Source of the DNA: Salinisphaera orenii subsp. halophila YIM 95161
GTDB taxonomy: Bacteria; Pseudomonadota; Gammaproteobacteria; Nevskiales; Salinisphaeraceae
NCBI RefSeq assembly: GCF_003732545.1
Contig: NZ_AYKF01000143.1
Location: 1-64,000 of the forward strand
Direction of reading: 5' to 3'
DNA: 64,000 bases
A model generated the notes under the pieces. That model had not been told where the DNA came from. It searched no databases and saw only the letters and a list, made by a program, of their open reading frames with translations. This document shows, one piece after another, positions 27,229 through 36,710 of the stretch (position 1 is its first letter; every line of letters starts with the position of its first letter). The position numbers were made by a program, and so were the translations under genes.

Positions 27229-28197
27229 ATGGAAAACATCCTCATCTCGGTCGTCATACCCACCTACAACCGGGCCGATCTGCTGCGCAGCGCGCTGCAG
27301 AGCGTAGCCGCATCCCGGGATGTCGAAGCCGACCGGGTCGAAGTGCTGGTGATCGACAACAACAGCGTCGACGACACTCGGGCCGTGGTCGACGAGATTC
27401 GAGCCGCGCCCTATCCGTTTCCACTGCGCTACGTGCTGGAGACGCGTCAGGGGCTGTCCCATGCACGTAACCGAGGCGCGGCAGAAGCCGCCGGCTTCTA
27501 TCTCGTGTTCATGGATGACGATCAAATGATCCACGAGCGCTATCTCGCCCATATCGAACCGGCGTTCACGGCAACCGGCGCCGACTGCATCGGGGGCCCC
27601 GTGCGCTACTACAACGCGACCGGGCTGCCCGAATGGCTGCCGCCGCTTCTCGAACACGTCGGCCAGTTCGACCTGGGCGGGGAGACACGGGCGCTGAGCG
27701 AACACGATGACGTGCTGCGAGGCGGGAACATGGTCATCCCGAAGGCCCTGCTAGCCTCGCTGGGCGGATTCGACGTCCGCCTCGGGCGTGTCGGCACCAC
27801 ACTGCTGTCGGATGAGGAGACCGAACTCCAGGCCCGCATGCGCAGAGGCGGTCACCGCATCGTCTACGTGCCGGCGCTCGTCCAGCATCACTATCTGGAT
27901 CCCGACCGGCTTTCCCGGCACCACTGGCGGCGGCATCGCTTCGACTACGGTCGGACGATCTTCCGACGCCGCCTGGCCGACGGCGATTTCACGGCCGGCC
28001 GCACGTTTCTCGGGGTCCCGCGCTGGCTCTGGCTGCAGATGCTGACCCGGGAACTCCGGCTCTACGGCACCGCCTGTCTGTTGCGGCGCGAGGACCGCTT
28101 CGACCGCCAGCTCCGGCTCTGCGAATGCCTGGGCCAGATGTACCAGGCCCGCGAGAACATCAGGACGCTGGAACGGACCACCGCCCGAGCGGAATGA
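27229..28197 (+). CDS. Family 2 glycosyltransferase
   Basis: A 322-residue GT-A fold transferase. It opens with ILISVVIPTYNRADLLRSAL, has DNNSVDDTR and the metal-binding FMDDDQMIHE (a DxD-type motif, about residues 100-108), and later LSDEETELQARMRRGGHRIV, the ED acceptor-side motif. It would add a sugar from a nucleotide donor to a surface glycan or a glycoconjugate. Of two ATGs, the one at 27229 directly precedes the conserved strand and has AGGA 10 bases upstream; 27205 would add eight residues. It is convergent with the sulfotransferase gene, suggesting a small surface-glycan locus. Confidence 0.9.
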   Translation: MENILISVVIPTYNRADLLRSALQSVAASRDVEADRVEVLVIDNNSVDDTRAVVDEIRAAPYPFPLRYVLETRQGLSHARNRGAAEAAGFYLVFMDDDQMIHERYLAHIEPAFTATGADCIGGPVRYYNATGLPEWLPPLLEHVGQFDLGGETRALSEHDDVLRGGNMVIPKALLASLGGFDVRLGRVGTTLLSDEETELQARMRRGGHRIVYVPALVQHHYLDPDRLSRHHWRRHRFDYGRTIFRRRLADGDFTAGRTFLGVPRWLWLQMLTRELRLYGTACLLRREDRFDRQLRLCECLGQMYQARENIRTLERTTARAE

Positions 28198-28319
28198 CGT
28201 CGGGCATCGCGCCCCGACCAACGCAGCGTTCGCAACCGGTCGGCCCGTGACACCATGAACCAGGAGTGCTAGCCGTCACACCGGGGTTAGGACGCCGGTG
28301 CCGGCCGGTCGACGCTCGC

Positions 28320-29078
28320 TCAACGTGCGGCCAGCTGGCCCGCCAGATTCGCGTTATCGAAATCGTAGCCGAGCAGCGCGATATCCTCGGCGTAGACCAT
28401 CGCGACGATCTCGCGGGTCTCGTCGGAATAGTAGTCCCGGTAGTCGCGATGACGGCTCGGATTGGTGCTGCGCAGGGTCGCGGGTACGCCCACGCGGCGG
28501 GCGATATGGGCGAAATCCTCGGCGAGGTTCTCGAACAGGCCGATGAAGTCGAGATCGATCTTTCGCCGCTTGTCCCGCATGAAGTGGTGCTGCGGCTTGA
28601 AGTGGTGCCACTTCCAGATGTTGGCCGGGCTCAGCCACCGTTTCACGAAGTCGTCGAAGTCGGCATAGCCGCGCAGCTCGCGGTCGAACCACTGCGCGTC
28701 CCGATCCCCGAAGCCGCCCGCCTGCAGAAAGAAATAAGCCGAAACCAGGCGATCCCATGGATTGCGCACGATCGTGAACTTGAAGTATCGCTCGATCAGC
28801 CGCGGCTCGAAGGCTTCGAGATACTGGTCGAGAGTCGTGTGCCCGCCCGCCAGATTGCCGTACAGTGCCCGGCAGACCGACACGCCGGCGCATTTCGGTA
28901 TATGGATGAATAATGACCGCGTGTCGTCGAACGGCTTGTATGAATAGTCGGCATCCGTGACCCGAGCGCGCCGCGCCTGCATGGTGCGATAACTTCGGCG
29001 GTTCCGTATGCGGTAATCCCACCATTTGAGCTCCATGTACGCTCTTGGAGGGATCATCTCCAACATCTTTTCTTTCAT
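28320..29078 (-). CDS. Carbohydrate sulfotransferase (Sulfotransfer_2 family)
   Basis: About 252 residues. The two PAPS-binding signatures are clear: RSLFIHIPKCAGVSVCRALY (5' phosphosulfate loop) and IVRNPWDRLVSAYFFLQ (3' phosphate site). The spacing and the WFDRELRGYADFDDFVKRWL region fit the sulfotransferase family acting on sugars, with PAPS as donor. There is no signal peptide; it may act on a glycan intermediate at the cytoplasmic face. The start is uncertain: 29078, 29066 and 29057 are all ATG, and I chose the longest that keeps native-looking sequence. Sulfated surface glycans are common in marine bacteria. Confidence 0.88.
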   Translation of the reverse strand: MKEKMLEMIPPRAYMELKWWDYRIRNRRSYRTMQARRARVTDADYSYKPFDDTRSLFIHIPKCAGVSVCRALYGNLAGGHTTLDQYLEAFEPRLIERYFKFTIVRNPWDRLVSAYFFLQAGGFGDRDAQWFDRELRGYADFDDFVKRWLSPANIWKWHHFKPQHHFMRDKRRKIDLDFIGLFENLAEDFAHIARRVGVPATLRSTNPSRHRDYRDYYSDETREIVAMVYAEDIALLGYDFDNANLAGQLAAR

Positions 29079-29474
29079 TTTCGAAGTACTCACGCCGGAA
29101 CGGGATGGGCGGCGGCTTGCCGCCTTGCGACGGTCGCTGGTGGGCCGGCACGTCGTCGCCCGTGCCGCGTGCCGGATCGGGCAGAGCCAGGCGAATGCTA
29201 GCGCATTCCCGCCGCGCCGGCTTCGTGACCGGCGCCGACATACGATTCGCTTCCTGATTCGATCGCGTTCCCGCGACGTCTCGGTGGGTGTCAACTTCAA
29301 CGCCCGCGCTGGTAACGATTCCAGCCCAGGCTCTCGCGCCGAGACAGCACACGGAACGGTCGAGCGCACCCACCCCGGCCCTCGTGCTGGCGCCGATCCG
29401 ATGGTGAACCGTTCAACCACGACTCACCAAATCGGCGCATACTCATGTTCCGATTAACGTTGGAGGGGTTGTTC
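29079..29474. other. Divergent intergenic region
   Basis: 396 bases between the sulfotransferase and lipoprotein starts. Presumably it holds both promoters; I cannot assign boxes with confidence. Confidence 0.35.
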
Positions 29475-29714
29475 ATGCGTGTTCTCACCGCTCTTGTCGC
29501 ACTCGTGGCCGTGGCCGCGAGCGGTCTCGGGTTGCAGGGTTGTGTGCTGGCCGCCGCCGGCGCGGGTGCGGCGGGCGGTTACGCCGCCCACGAGGAGGGC
29601 TATCGGGTGCAGTCGCCGGTCAAGAAGGACGAGGCCGGGGGTTACAAGGGCCAATCGCCTGTCACGCACGACGAGCGCGAGGACGAGACGCCGCAAGCCG
29701 GCGACAACCCTTAG
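29475..29714 (+). CDS. Small lipoprotein
   Basis: 79 residues. The start at 29475 is fixed by a strong GGAGGGG site. A lipoprotein signal peptide (MRVLTALVALVAVAASGLGL) ends in a lipobox with Cys near residue 23 (LQGC), followed by an alanine-glycine segment (VLAAAGAGAAGGYAAHEEGY) like a short glycine zipper. The mature part is small, charged and carries two similar SPV motifs (VQSPVKKDE and GQSPVTHDE). No known function. Residue +2 after Cys is Val, so it is likely sent to the outer membrane. Confidence 0.8.
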   Translation: MRVLTALVALVAVAASGLGLQGCVLAAAGAGAAGGYAAHEEGYRVQSPVKKDEAGGYKGQSPVTHDEREDETPQAGDNP

Positions 29715-30422
29715 GGCCCGCGCGGTCGGCGCGTTTGCCCGCAGCCGGCCGCTCCGCATCGGCGCTCGATCTTGCGCCATCCGCATCCGGTCGGACCAGC
29801 GGCCGCAAACGCGCCCTTTGGCGTCGCGCCGGCGCGGATACTGGCAGAACGCGCCGCGCGAATGGCACAGATTGAGCCCCGGTTCCGACGTCCGTTTCCA
29901 CGAGAGACCGAGACCCTCGGCGCGCCGCCGGGCGATCGCCCCCAGCGCGCCATAGCGGCGGCGGCATATCGGTCCGATGGACGACCCGGCGACGTGCTGA
30001 TCGGCGGCGCACCGCTCGTCTCGAGAAACGCAGTCGACACGGGCCCGGCCAATCGCCGTCCCGCCCATTCCGCCAGCGCTAATAGCATGCCGACGGCCCA
30101 GTCCGCACGGCCGGTCGAATGGCTCATCCATGCGGGTGCACTTCGGCCCGGATAACGAATCGGCACACTCGATCCGGGCCGCGGCGGCCCTGGCTTGGCG
30201 GCCCCGCTCTTTGCCGCACTCAGCTACAGCCAAGCACTGCCGGCATTCGACCGCCGTTTTCCCTCGTCGGCGACGAGCCTGGCACGAAACCCGCTTGTTA
30301 CAGATCACGAGGCCGACGCCGGTCGGTATCAGGCCATGAGGCGCGCTGCGCCCGGCACGAGCGCCTTTACGCGCTTGCTCGGCCCGGCGTATGTTGAATT
30401 ACCGCCACAAGGGAGAACAAGA
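29715..30422. other. Intergenic region, no gene supported
   Basis: 708 bases between the lipoprotein and the BCCT gene. Open frames on both strands are Arg/Pro/Ala-rich and lack ribosome sites. The last ~60 bases should contain the BCCT promoter and its RBS. Confidence 0.45.
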
Positions 30423-32033
30423 ATGCATACACTCGCGCGGAAGCTGGGGCTGAAGACCGATCCGACGATCTTCTTCGCCTCCGCCGGCATCATGGTGGTA
30501 TTTCTTGCTGCCCTGCTCGTGGCCCCCGGGCCCATCGGCGACGCCTTCGGCGCCGGCCGGACCTGGATCGTCACCAATCTCGGCTGGTTCTTCATCCTGG
30601 GCGTGACCAGCTGGGTCGCCTTCCTGCTCTGGGTCGCACTGAGCCGCTACGGCGCGATCCGGCTCGGCGGCAACGACGCCAGGCCGGACTACGGCAACAT
30701 CTCCTGGTTCACCATGCTGTTCGCCGGCGGCATCGGCACGGTACTGATGTTCTGGGGCGTGGCCGAACCGATGTCGCACTTCGCGACCCCGCCACGACCG
30801 GACGTCGAGCCGTTCTCGGTGCAGGCCGCGGACGATGCGATGGGTTTCGCGATCTACCATCTGGGTCTGCACACCTGGGCGATCTTCACCCTGCCCGGCC
30901 TGGCCTTCGCGTACTTCATCTACCGCTACAAGCTGCCGATGCGTTTCAGCTCGGTCTTCTACTCGCTGATCGGTGATCGCATCTACGGCCCGATCGGCAA
31001 GACGCTGGATATCTTTGCCGTGCTTGGCACCCTGTTCGGTGTCGCCGTGTCGATCGGTCTGGGCACCCAGCAGATCAACGCCGGCCTGACCGAACTGATG
31101 GGCGTGCCCGACAGCGTCACCACCAAGGTGCTGATCATCGCGGCCCTCACCGCGGTGGCGACCTGCTCGATCGTCGCGGGGCTGGATTCCGGCGTGAAGC
31201 TGCTGTCGAACATCAACATCGGCATGGCGGTCGGCCTGATGATCTTTGTGCTGGTGACAGGCTCGACCGTGTTCCTGCTGCGCGCCATCGTCGAGACCTT
31301 CGGGATCTACATCACCAACATACTGCCGATGGCGTTCTGGAACGACGCGCTGGCTGAATACACGCACGAGGAAGGCGGCTGGGGCTGGCAGGGCGGCTGG
31401 ACCGTCTTCTACTGGGCCTGGACGGTGACCTGGTCGCCGTTCATCGGCATCTTCGTGGCGCGCATTTCCCGCGGCCGCACGATCCGCGAGTTCGTGCTGG
31501 GGGTGCTGTTCGCGCCGTCCGTCTTCACGCTGGTGTGGTTCGCCATATTCGGCTGGTCGGCGATGGAGATCGACGGCATCGGTGCGGACGCCCGTGCTGC
31601 TCTAGGGGCGCAGGCGGGCCAGATATCGGACGCGGTGGCCAACAGCATCCCGCTGGCGATGTTCGCCTTCTTCGAGAATTTCCCGTTCACGACGCTGATC
31701 CAGGGCCTGGCCGTGGTGATCGTGGCGATATTCTTCGCCACCTCGTCGGACTCCGCCTCGCTGGTCGTGGACATGCTCTGCACCGGTGAACCCGACGCCG
31801 GGCCCGTGCACCAGCGCATGTTCTGGGGCATCTCCGAAGGCGTGCTGGCGGCGATGCTGATCGTGCTCGCCGGCGAGGCAGGCCTCACCGCGCTTCAGCA
31901 GGTGATCACCGTCATCGGGCTGCCGATCTTCATTCTGGTCTTCGGCATGATGTTCGCGCTCATGCGCGGGCTGTCGCAGGAGGATCTCAGCGAGATCACC
32001 GTCGGCAAGCCGCCCAGCGTCGAGCAGCTCTAG
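30423..32033 (+). CDS. BCCT-family betaine/carnitine/choline-type transporter
   Basis: A 536-residue inner-membrane carrier with about 12 spans. Family blocks include the glycine-rich MLFAGGIGTVLMFWGVAEP, then IYHLGLHTWAIFTLPGLAFA, GLGTQQINAGL, and the signature region FYWAWTVTWSPFIGIFVA followed by RISRGRTIREF. BCCT carriers import betaines, choline, carnitine or DMSP, mostly driven by sodium. In the signature the usual second Trp (YWAWW) is YWAWT. The start at 30423 follows GGGAGAA. It is monocistronic. The DMSP-lyase-like gene at 38380 makes DMSP one possible substrate, but that is inference only. Confidence 0.93.
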   Translation: MHTLARKLGLKTDPTIFFASAGIMVVFLAALLVAPGPIGDAFGAGRTWIVTNLGWFFILGVTSWVAFLLWVALSRYGAIRLGGNDARPDYGNISWFTMLFAGGIGTVLMFWGVAEPMSHFATPPRPDVEPFSVQAADDAMGFAIYHLGLHTWAIFTLPGLAFAYFIYRYKLPMRFSSVFYSLIGDRIYGPIGKTLDIFAVLGTLFGVAVSIGLGTQQINAGLTELMGVPDSVTTKVLIIAALTAVATCSIVAGLDSGVKLLSNINIGMAVGLMIFVLVTGSTVFLLRAIVETFGIYITNILPMAFWNDALAEYTHEEGGWGWQGGWTVFYWAWTVTWSPFIGIFVARISRGRTIREFVLGVLFAPSVFTLVWFAIFGWSAMEIDGIGADARAALGAQAGQISDAVANSIPLAMFAFFENFPFTTLIQGLAVVIVAIFFATSSDSASLVVDMLCTGEPDAGPVHQRMFWGISEGVLAAMLIVLAGEAGLTALQQVITVIGLPIFILVFGMMFALMRGLSQEDLSEITVGKPPSVEQL

Positions 32034-32043
32034 GCCGGTCGCA

Positions 32044-32079
32044 GCGGGCGGCGGGCCGTGACGATCACCCGCCGCCCGC
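32044..32079 (+). terminator. Strong GC hairpin after the BCCT gene
   Basis: GCGGGCGGCGGG pairs perfectly over 12 bp with CCCGCCGCCCGC, with a 12-base loop, starting 10 bases after the stop codon. There is no U tract, so it may be a 3'-end stabiliser or a factor-assisted stop rather than a classical intrinsic terminator. Confidence 0.55.
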
Positions 32080-32339
32080 CTGGCGATGGCTTTCACGGCC
32101 CGCCATCTCGGAATCCACGGTCCCGACAATTCCCCACACGTCAGTCGAGGTCACGGAACCCCAAAGCGCGCCCTGCCTCACACACGAAGTGCAACCGGCC
32201 CGCCATGTACCGCCCGATCGCAGCCACGGCGGAACTCGAATCGCATCGTCGTAGCCCGTCGCCCCGAATTTATTTTTCATCGACGCGATCATGCCGCCAT
32301 GAATCGGCATAGAATCGATTAAAACCACAGGAGGTGGTC

Positions 32340-32480
32340 ATGGCCCGAGTGAACTACACGTTCGAAAAGCAGCAGCGGGCGGCCAACAAGAGCCGTCAGC
32401 AGGAAGAAAAGCGCAACAAGCGGCACGAGCGCCGACAGAATGCGCGGCACGCGTCCGCCACGACGGAGGATCTGTCATGA
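32340..32480 (+). CDS. Tiny basic protein, first of an overlapping pair
   Basis: 46 residues, preceded by a very strong AGGAGGTGG site. It begins MARVNYTFEKQQRAANKSRQ and continues with QEEKRNKRHERRQN; nearly half of the residues are charged, mostly basic, forming one predicted helix. I recall small proteins with this MARxNYxFEKRQ opening in proteobacteria, without any assigned function. Its stop overlaps the next start as ATGA, so the two are probably translationally coupled. The charge suggests RNA or ribosome binding, which is inference. Confidence 0.75.
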   Translation: MARVNYTFEKQQRAANKSRQQEEKRNKRHERRQNARHASATTEDLS

Positions 32481-32596
32481 GCAAAGGCATGGACCGCAAG
32501 AAAGGCGAGAAGAAAAAGCCCACACGCACGCTCAAGGAAAAGCGTGCCGCCAAGGCCGACGCTCGGGGCAAGGGGCCGAAGGGGCTGCTCGACTGA
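32477..32596 (+). CDS. Tiny lysine-rich protein, second of an overlapping pair
   Basis: 39 residues, starting inside the stop of the previous gene (ATGA). It reads MSKGMDRKKGEKKKPTRTLK followed by EKRAAKADARGKG. It is lysine-rich and probably unfolded until bound to nucleic acid or a partner. Similar short KKPxxTLKEKRAxK proteins exist in other gammaproteobacteria, as far as I recall, with no known role. It has no independent ribosome binding site, which supports coupling. Confidence 0.7.
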   Translation: MSKGMDRKKGEKKKPTRTLKEKRAAKADARGKGPKGLLD

Positions 32597-32684
32597 TCGG
32601 GCCCGGCCGTCCCGAACGGCACTGATCCAGGCCGCGGCACCCGCGGCCTGTGCCATGCGACGCGCTGGAAACGGCGCGTCCGCG

Positions 32685-34499
32685 TCAGCTCAATGCGACC
32701 GGCTCACTGGAACGGACCCAGTCGTGGAGCGCATCGGCGGTCAACGGCCGGGCGAATAAGTAGCCCTGGGCCTGTTCGCAGCCCCAGTCGAGAAGCAGCC
32801 TCAGGGTCGCTTGGTTCTCGACGCCCTCCGCGACGATGCGGTAATCCAGATCGTGTGCGAGGCGAACGATCGCCCGCGTGAGCACCTGCCCGCGTTCGTC
32901 GCGATCGAGCGTCTGCACGAAGCGCCGGTCGATCTTGATCTTGCCGGCATTGAGTTTCTGCAGATAGGCCAAATTGCAGTAGCCGGTACCGAAGTCGTCG
33001 ATCGCGGTCGTGACACCGATCGCATGTAGTTGTTCGAGTCTGGGCACGGCGGCATCGAGGTCGTCGATGAGCGTGCTCTCGGTGAACTCGACCTCGAGAC
33101 TGTCACCCGGCAGCGCATGCCTGCGCAGATGCGCGTCAACGCGTTCGACGATCGCCTCGTCGGCGATATCGTGGGCCGAAAGATTGACCGCGACCGGCAG
33201 CGTGAGCCCGCGCCGACGCCATGCGGCATTCTGCGCCAGCGCGGTATCGAGCACCCAATCGGTGAGCGGCCGCATCAGCGCGGTGCGCTCGGCGGCATCG
33301 ATGAGCTCCGCCGGTGAAACGAAGCCGAGCACCGGATGCTGCCACCGCAGCAGCGCCTCGACGCCGACGCAGTCACCACGGGCGACATCGACCTTGGGCT
33401 GATATTCCAGATACAGCTCGTCGCCCGCCTCCAGCGCGCCCCGCAGATCGGTCAGCAGGCGAACCCGGCGCTGGCGACGGGCCTCGCCCGCCGGCTCGTA
33501 GTAGCACCAGCAGCAATCGCTTTCCCAGGCGTCGTCCGCCGCCGCCGACGCCCGGCGCAGAATCTCGGCGGCATCGATGTCGGCCTCGTCGCCCGCATCG
33601 ATCCGGGTGACGCCCATGACCGTATCGGGCGCGAGAAGGATACCGATCTCCGAGTCGAAAGGCTGACGCAGGGTCTTCATCAACCGATACAGATAGTCCC
33701 GAGTGCGTTCGTCGGGCTGCTCGCGCAGCAGCACACCGAAGCGGAACAGCCCGATGCGATAGATCGGGTGCGCGTGGCCGAGCGCGTCCGCCAGCCGCTC
33801 GATGCATTCCGCGATGAACCGCTCGGTGTGCTGGTAACCCAGCACCTGGATCAGGTCGTGCATCTGCCGCGGCATCGCGACATCGACCACGCCCAGCAGC
33901 GACGCGTGGGAGTCGCCCGCTGTGGGGGACCGCCGCAACGCGGTGCCGAGCGTCTCCAGCAGCCGCTGGCGCGTGAAGATCCCGGTGGCGGCATCCAGAT
34001 AACCCGCCGATTCGCGCATGCGGACCCAGCCGCTCACGAGCGCGGCCAGATCCACGAGCGTCTGCGTCTGCTCGACGCCGAAGTCGGGTTGCGGCTCCCG
34101 GCTCATCACGCACAGCGTGCCCAGGCTGTAACCGTCGATCGTGCGAATGGGCGCCCCCGCATAGAAACGGACATGCGGCGGCTGCGCCACGAAGGGATTG
34201 TCCGCGAACCGATCGTCGGCAACGAGGTCGGGGACGACCATGACCTCATCGGCCTCGATCGCGTGGGCGCAGAACGAGTGGGCGCGCGGCGTACCGAGCA
34301 GCTCGACGCCCACACCCGCCTTGAACCACTGCCGGCTCGCATCGACCAGGGTGACCAGGCTGACGGGCATATCCAGCAGGCGCGCGGCCAGGCCGGTGGC
34401 GCGATCCAGTACCGGATCGCGCGGCGCGTGAATCAGATCGAGGCGGTGAAGCGCGTTCAGCCGCTCCGCTTCGCGCGTGGAAGCGTGTGACGTACTCAT
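32685..34499 (-). CDS. GAF-(degenerate GGDEF)-EAL c-di-GMP phosphodiesterase
   Basis: A 604-residue cytoplasmic protein. An N-terminal GAF domain (about 20-165; SLVTLVDASRQWFKAGVGVE, HSFCAHAI, GAPIRTIDGYSLGTLCVM) senses a small ligand or redox state. A central GGDEF-like domain (about 170-335) lacks the GGDEF motif and should be inactive. The C-terminal EAL domain keeps its catalytic set: GVEALLRW, the Asn of VNLSAHDI, Glu in EFTEST, DDFGTGY, KIDRRFV and AEGVE, and QGYLFARPL at the end. It should degrade c-di-GMP to pGpG. It is divergent from the cyclase at 35130. Confidence 0.93.
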   Translation of the reverse strand: MSTSHASTREAERLNALHRLDLIHAPRDPVLDRATGLAARLLDMPVSLVTLVDASRQWFKAGVGVELLGTPRAHSFCAHAIEADEVMVVPDLVADDRFADNPFVAQPPHVRFYAGAPIRTIDGYSLGTLCVMSREPQPDFGVEQTQTLVDLAALVSGWVRMRESAGYLDAATGIFTRQRLLETLGTALRRSPTAGDSHASLLGVVDVAMPRQMHDLIQVLGYQHTERFIAECIERLADALGHAHPIYRIGLFRFGVLLREQPDERTRDYLYRLMKTLRQPFDSEIGILLAPDTVMGVTRIDAGDEADIDAAEILRRASAAADDAWESDCCWCYYEPAGEARRQRRVRLLTDLRGALEAGDELYLEYQPKVDVARGDCVGVEALLRWQHPVLGFVSPAELIDAAERTALMRPLTDWVLDTALAQNAAWRRRGLTLPVAVNLSAHDIADEAIVERVDAHLRRHALPGDSLEVEFTESTLIDDLDAAVPRLEQLHAIGVTTAIDDFGTGYCNLAYLQKLNAGKIKIDRRFVQTLDRDERGQVLTRAIVRLAHDLDYRIVAEGVENQATLRLLLDWGCEQAQGYLFARPLTADALHDWVRSSEPVALS

Positions 34500-35129
34500 G
34501 ATCGAGCCGGTTTCAGGATACGGTGCCTCGGTAGAACTACGGAAGCGGCGTTTCTTTCATATTCAGGGGCGGCCTTTCAACCCTGGCGCTCAACAATGTA
34601 TCGGCGCTTCGGCCGCCGACATGACCGGTCCGCGGTATTCGTGTTGCCACGGTATGTCATCTGGCAGATCGAATGTGCCACGCATGCGCCTGTTCATGAA
34701 CGCGACGCCACGCCCGTCCCGCCGCGAGATCACTAGCCGAAAACCGCGCCCGAGCCCCGGCGCCGAGCGGGCAGGCAAAGGCCTCACTGATTCGTGGGCG
34801 CTGATCGAACATCCCGTGTGCGGCGAGGTCACGCGCCCGGTACGTCGGGCAGACCGGTGCCGACTGGCGAGCGACACGGCAGGCCGCACTGCGGGCGCGT
34901 CGTGCGTGCGCCTGTTGCGAAGGCGGGCGCGCATTCAACGTGCGCTCGCGGTATGCTCTGGTTAGGGTATGGGACCGCGACCGCCCACCAGCGAGGCGCA
35001 GCGCACGGCATGGGCGGCGCAGCGGCCCTGGGTGCGTGGCGGATAGGCGAGATATTCAACGGCTCTACAGCGCACATCAACGAGGCGCGAAGAGCGCGCG
35101 CCGACCTGGCGGGATGGACGACTATCGCG
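34500..35129. other. Divergent region between phosphodiesterase and cyclase
   Basis: 630 bases. No gene with family support or a good start is visible. The frame of the cyclase stays open upstream of 35130 but loses hydrophobic character. Confidence 0.4.
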
Positions 35130-36305
35130 ATGAAGACATTCGCCGACCGAGTCTGCCATTGGTCTCGCTTCATGCTCGTGGGGCACGCCGAGACCCCGGC
35201 CCATCGCATGCATCTGGTGTTCCTGTTCGCGGTGGCCATCGGCTGCTTCGCCGGCGCGGCCCTCAATTACTTCGGCGCCATCACCCATCTGCTCTACGTC
35301 GCCATACTGACGATCTTCGGCCTGGTGGTGCTGGCCATGTGGTGGCATGCGCGTCGCTACGAACAGGCGCAGCGCATCGCCGTGATCTTCTGCGCGGGCG
35401 CGGTGTTCGCGATCCTGCCGTTGAACTGGATCTTCAATCAGGGCCTGGACGGGCCGAGCCTGATGATTCTGGTCGTGGTGGCCGGCTATGCCTTCGGTGC
35501 CCTGGTAATCCGCCCCTGGCAGCGCGTCCTGCTGATGGCGTGCTTCGTGATCGTGCCGAGCGCTCTCATCGGCGCCGATTATCTCTGGCCGGGCTGGACG
35601 CCGACCTACGCCTCGCGCGAACTCCAGGCGATCGACGCCGCGGTGACCTACTACATCTGTGTCGCGCTGCAGTTCGCGCTGATCAGCGGCTTCTTTCGAC
35701 GCTTTCGCAGCGAGCAGCGCCTGATTCAGGAATACGCCGAGCAGCTGCGCGAGACCTCCCGGCTGGACAGCCTCACCGGGCTGCTCAACCACGGCGCCTT
35801 CTATTCGGCGCTGGACGCGGCGATCTCGGGCGAGCAGCAGCCGAGACACCACTGCGCCCTGGTCTTGTACGATCTCGATCACTTCAAGCGGATCAACGAC
35901 AGCCGCGGCCATCTCTATGGCGACGAGACGCTGCGCCGGTTCGCGCGTCTTCTGGAGGATACCGCCCGGACGTTCGGCGCCACCGCCGGACGCTGTGGCG
36001 GCGAGGAGTTCGCGGTGCTGCTTCGCCCGGCCTCCTCGTCCACGGTCCAGGCCATGGACGACGCGCTCCGCGCCCGCTGCGCGGCCCAGCCGCTGGCGCA
36101 CGGCGTGATCCGCGTCAGCGGCGGCGTGGCCTTTTCCTCCGCGGACACGACGATCCGCTGGATGGAGCGGGCCGACGAGGCGCTCTATACCGCCAAGACC
36201 CGCGGACGGGATCGAACGCTGTTCGACCCCGTCGCTGCCGCCGATCCGGGCGCCATCGCCGAACCGATGCACGAGCTGCAGCGTCGCGTCGCCGCCGGCT
36301 CCTGA
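35130..36305 (+). CDS. Membrane-bound diguanylate cyclase
   Basis: A 391-residue protein. About six membrane spans (30-190) precede a short coiled region (SEQRLIQEYAEQLRETSRLD) and a GGDEF domain with GGEEF at 290-294. The substrate-site motif DLDHFKRINDSRGH is intact, so it should make c-di-GMP. There is no RxxD inhibitory site five residues before GGEEF, unlike the two other cyclases of this window, so it may escape product inhibition. Its membrane part does not resemble theirs. The ATG at 35130 has only a weak ribosome site. Confidence 0.9.
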   Translation: MKTFADRVCHWSRFMLVGHAETPAHRMHLVFLFAVAIGCFAGAALNYFGAITHLLYVAILTIFGLVVLAMWWHARRYEQAQRIAVIFCAGAVFAILPLNWIFNQGLDGPSLMILVVVAGYAFGALVIRPWQRVLLMACFVIVPSALIGADYLWPGWTPTYASRELQAIDAAVTYYICVALQFALISGFFRRFRSEQRLIQEYAEQLRETSRLDSLTGLLNHGAFYSALDAAISGEQQPRHHCALVLYDLDHFKRINDSRGHLYGDETLRRFARLLEDTARTFGATAGRCGGEEFAVLLRPASSSTVQAMDDALRARCAAQPLAHGVIRVSGGVAFSSADTTIRWMERADEALYTAKTRGRDRTLFDPVAAADPGAIAEPMHELQRRVAAGS

Positions 36306-36710
36306 GCCGGGGCGCGGGCCGGTCGCGGGCCGGCGCTTGTCGACGCACAAGGTCTTGGCGCAGCTCGGCGCTCGGCGGAGCAGACCGCCCAATCGAGACC
36401 GGCCATACCTCTATCGGCGGCGATAGGATGGCTTACGCACGAGCGCTCGCGGCCGACGTCGACGACCACCGGCTACGCCGCTATGGTCGGCGGCGGCCTG
36501 GCGCGCATTGAACGCCGGCACGACAATGCTTCAGTGAGGCGCCCTTCACTGCCCCGTCCGGCCGACTGCAAACGTAATCCGCGAGCCCAACGCGCCGCCG
36601 CCCTCGGGCCACATGCCCGCAACCAGCGCGGAACGACCCACTCGTCTTCCGCGCGGCGCCATCCCAAGCGCGGTATGGTAACCCTACGAACGGGTCGGGG
36701 GCCCCGAGGG
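36306..36710. other. Gap between two cyclase genes
   Basis: 405 bases with no supported gene. The next cyclase could start at 36675 instead of 36711. Confidence 0.4.
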
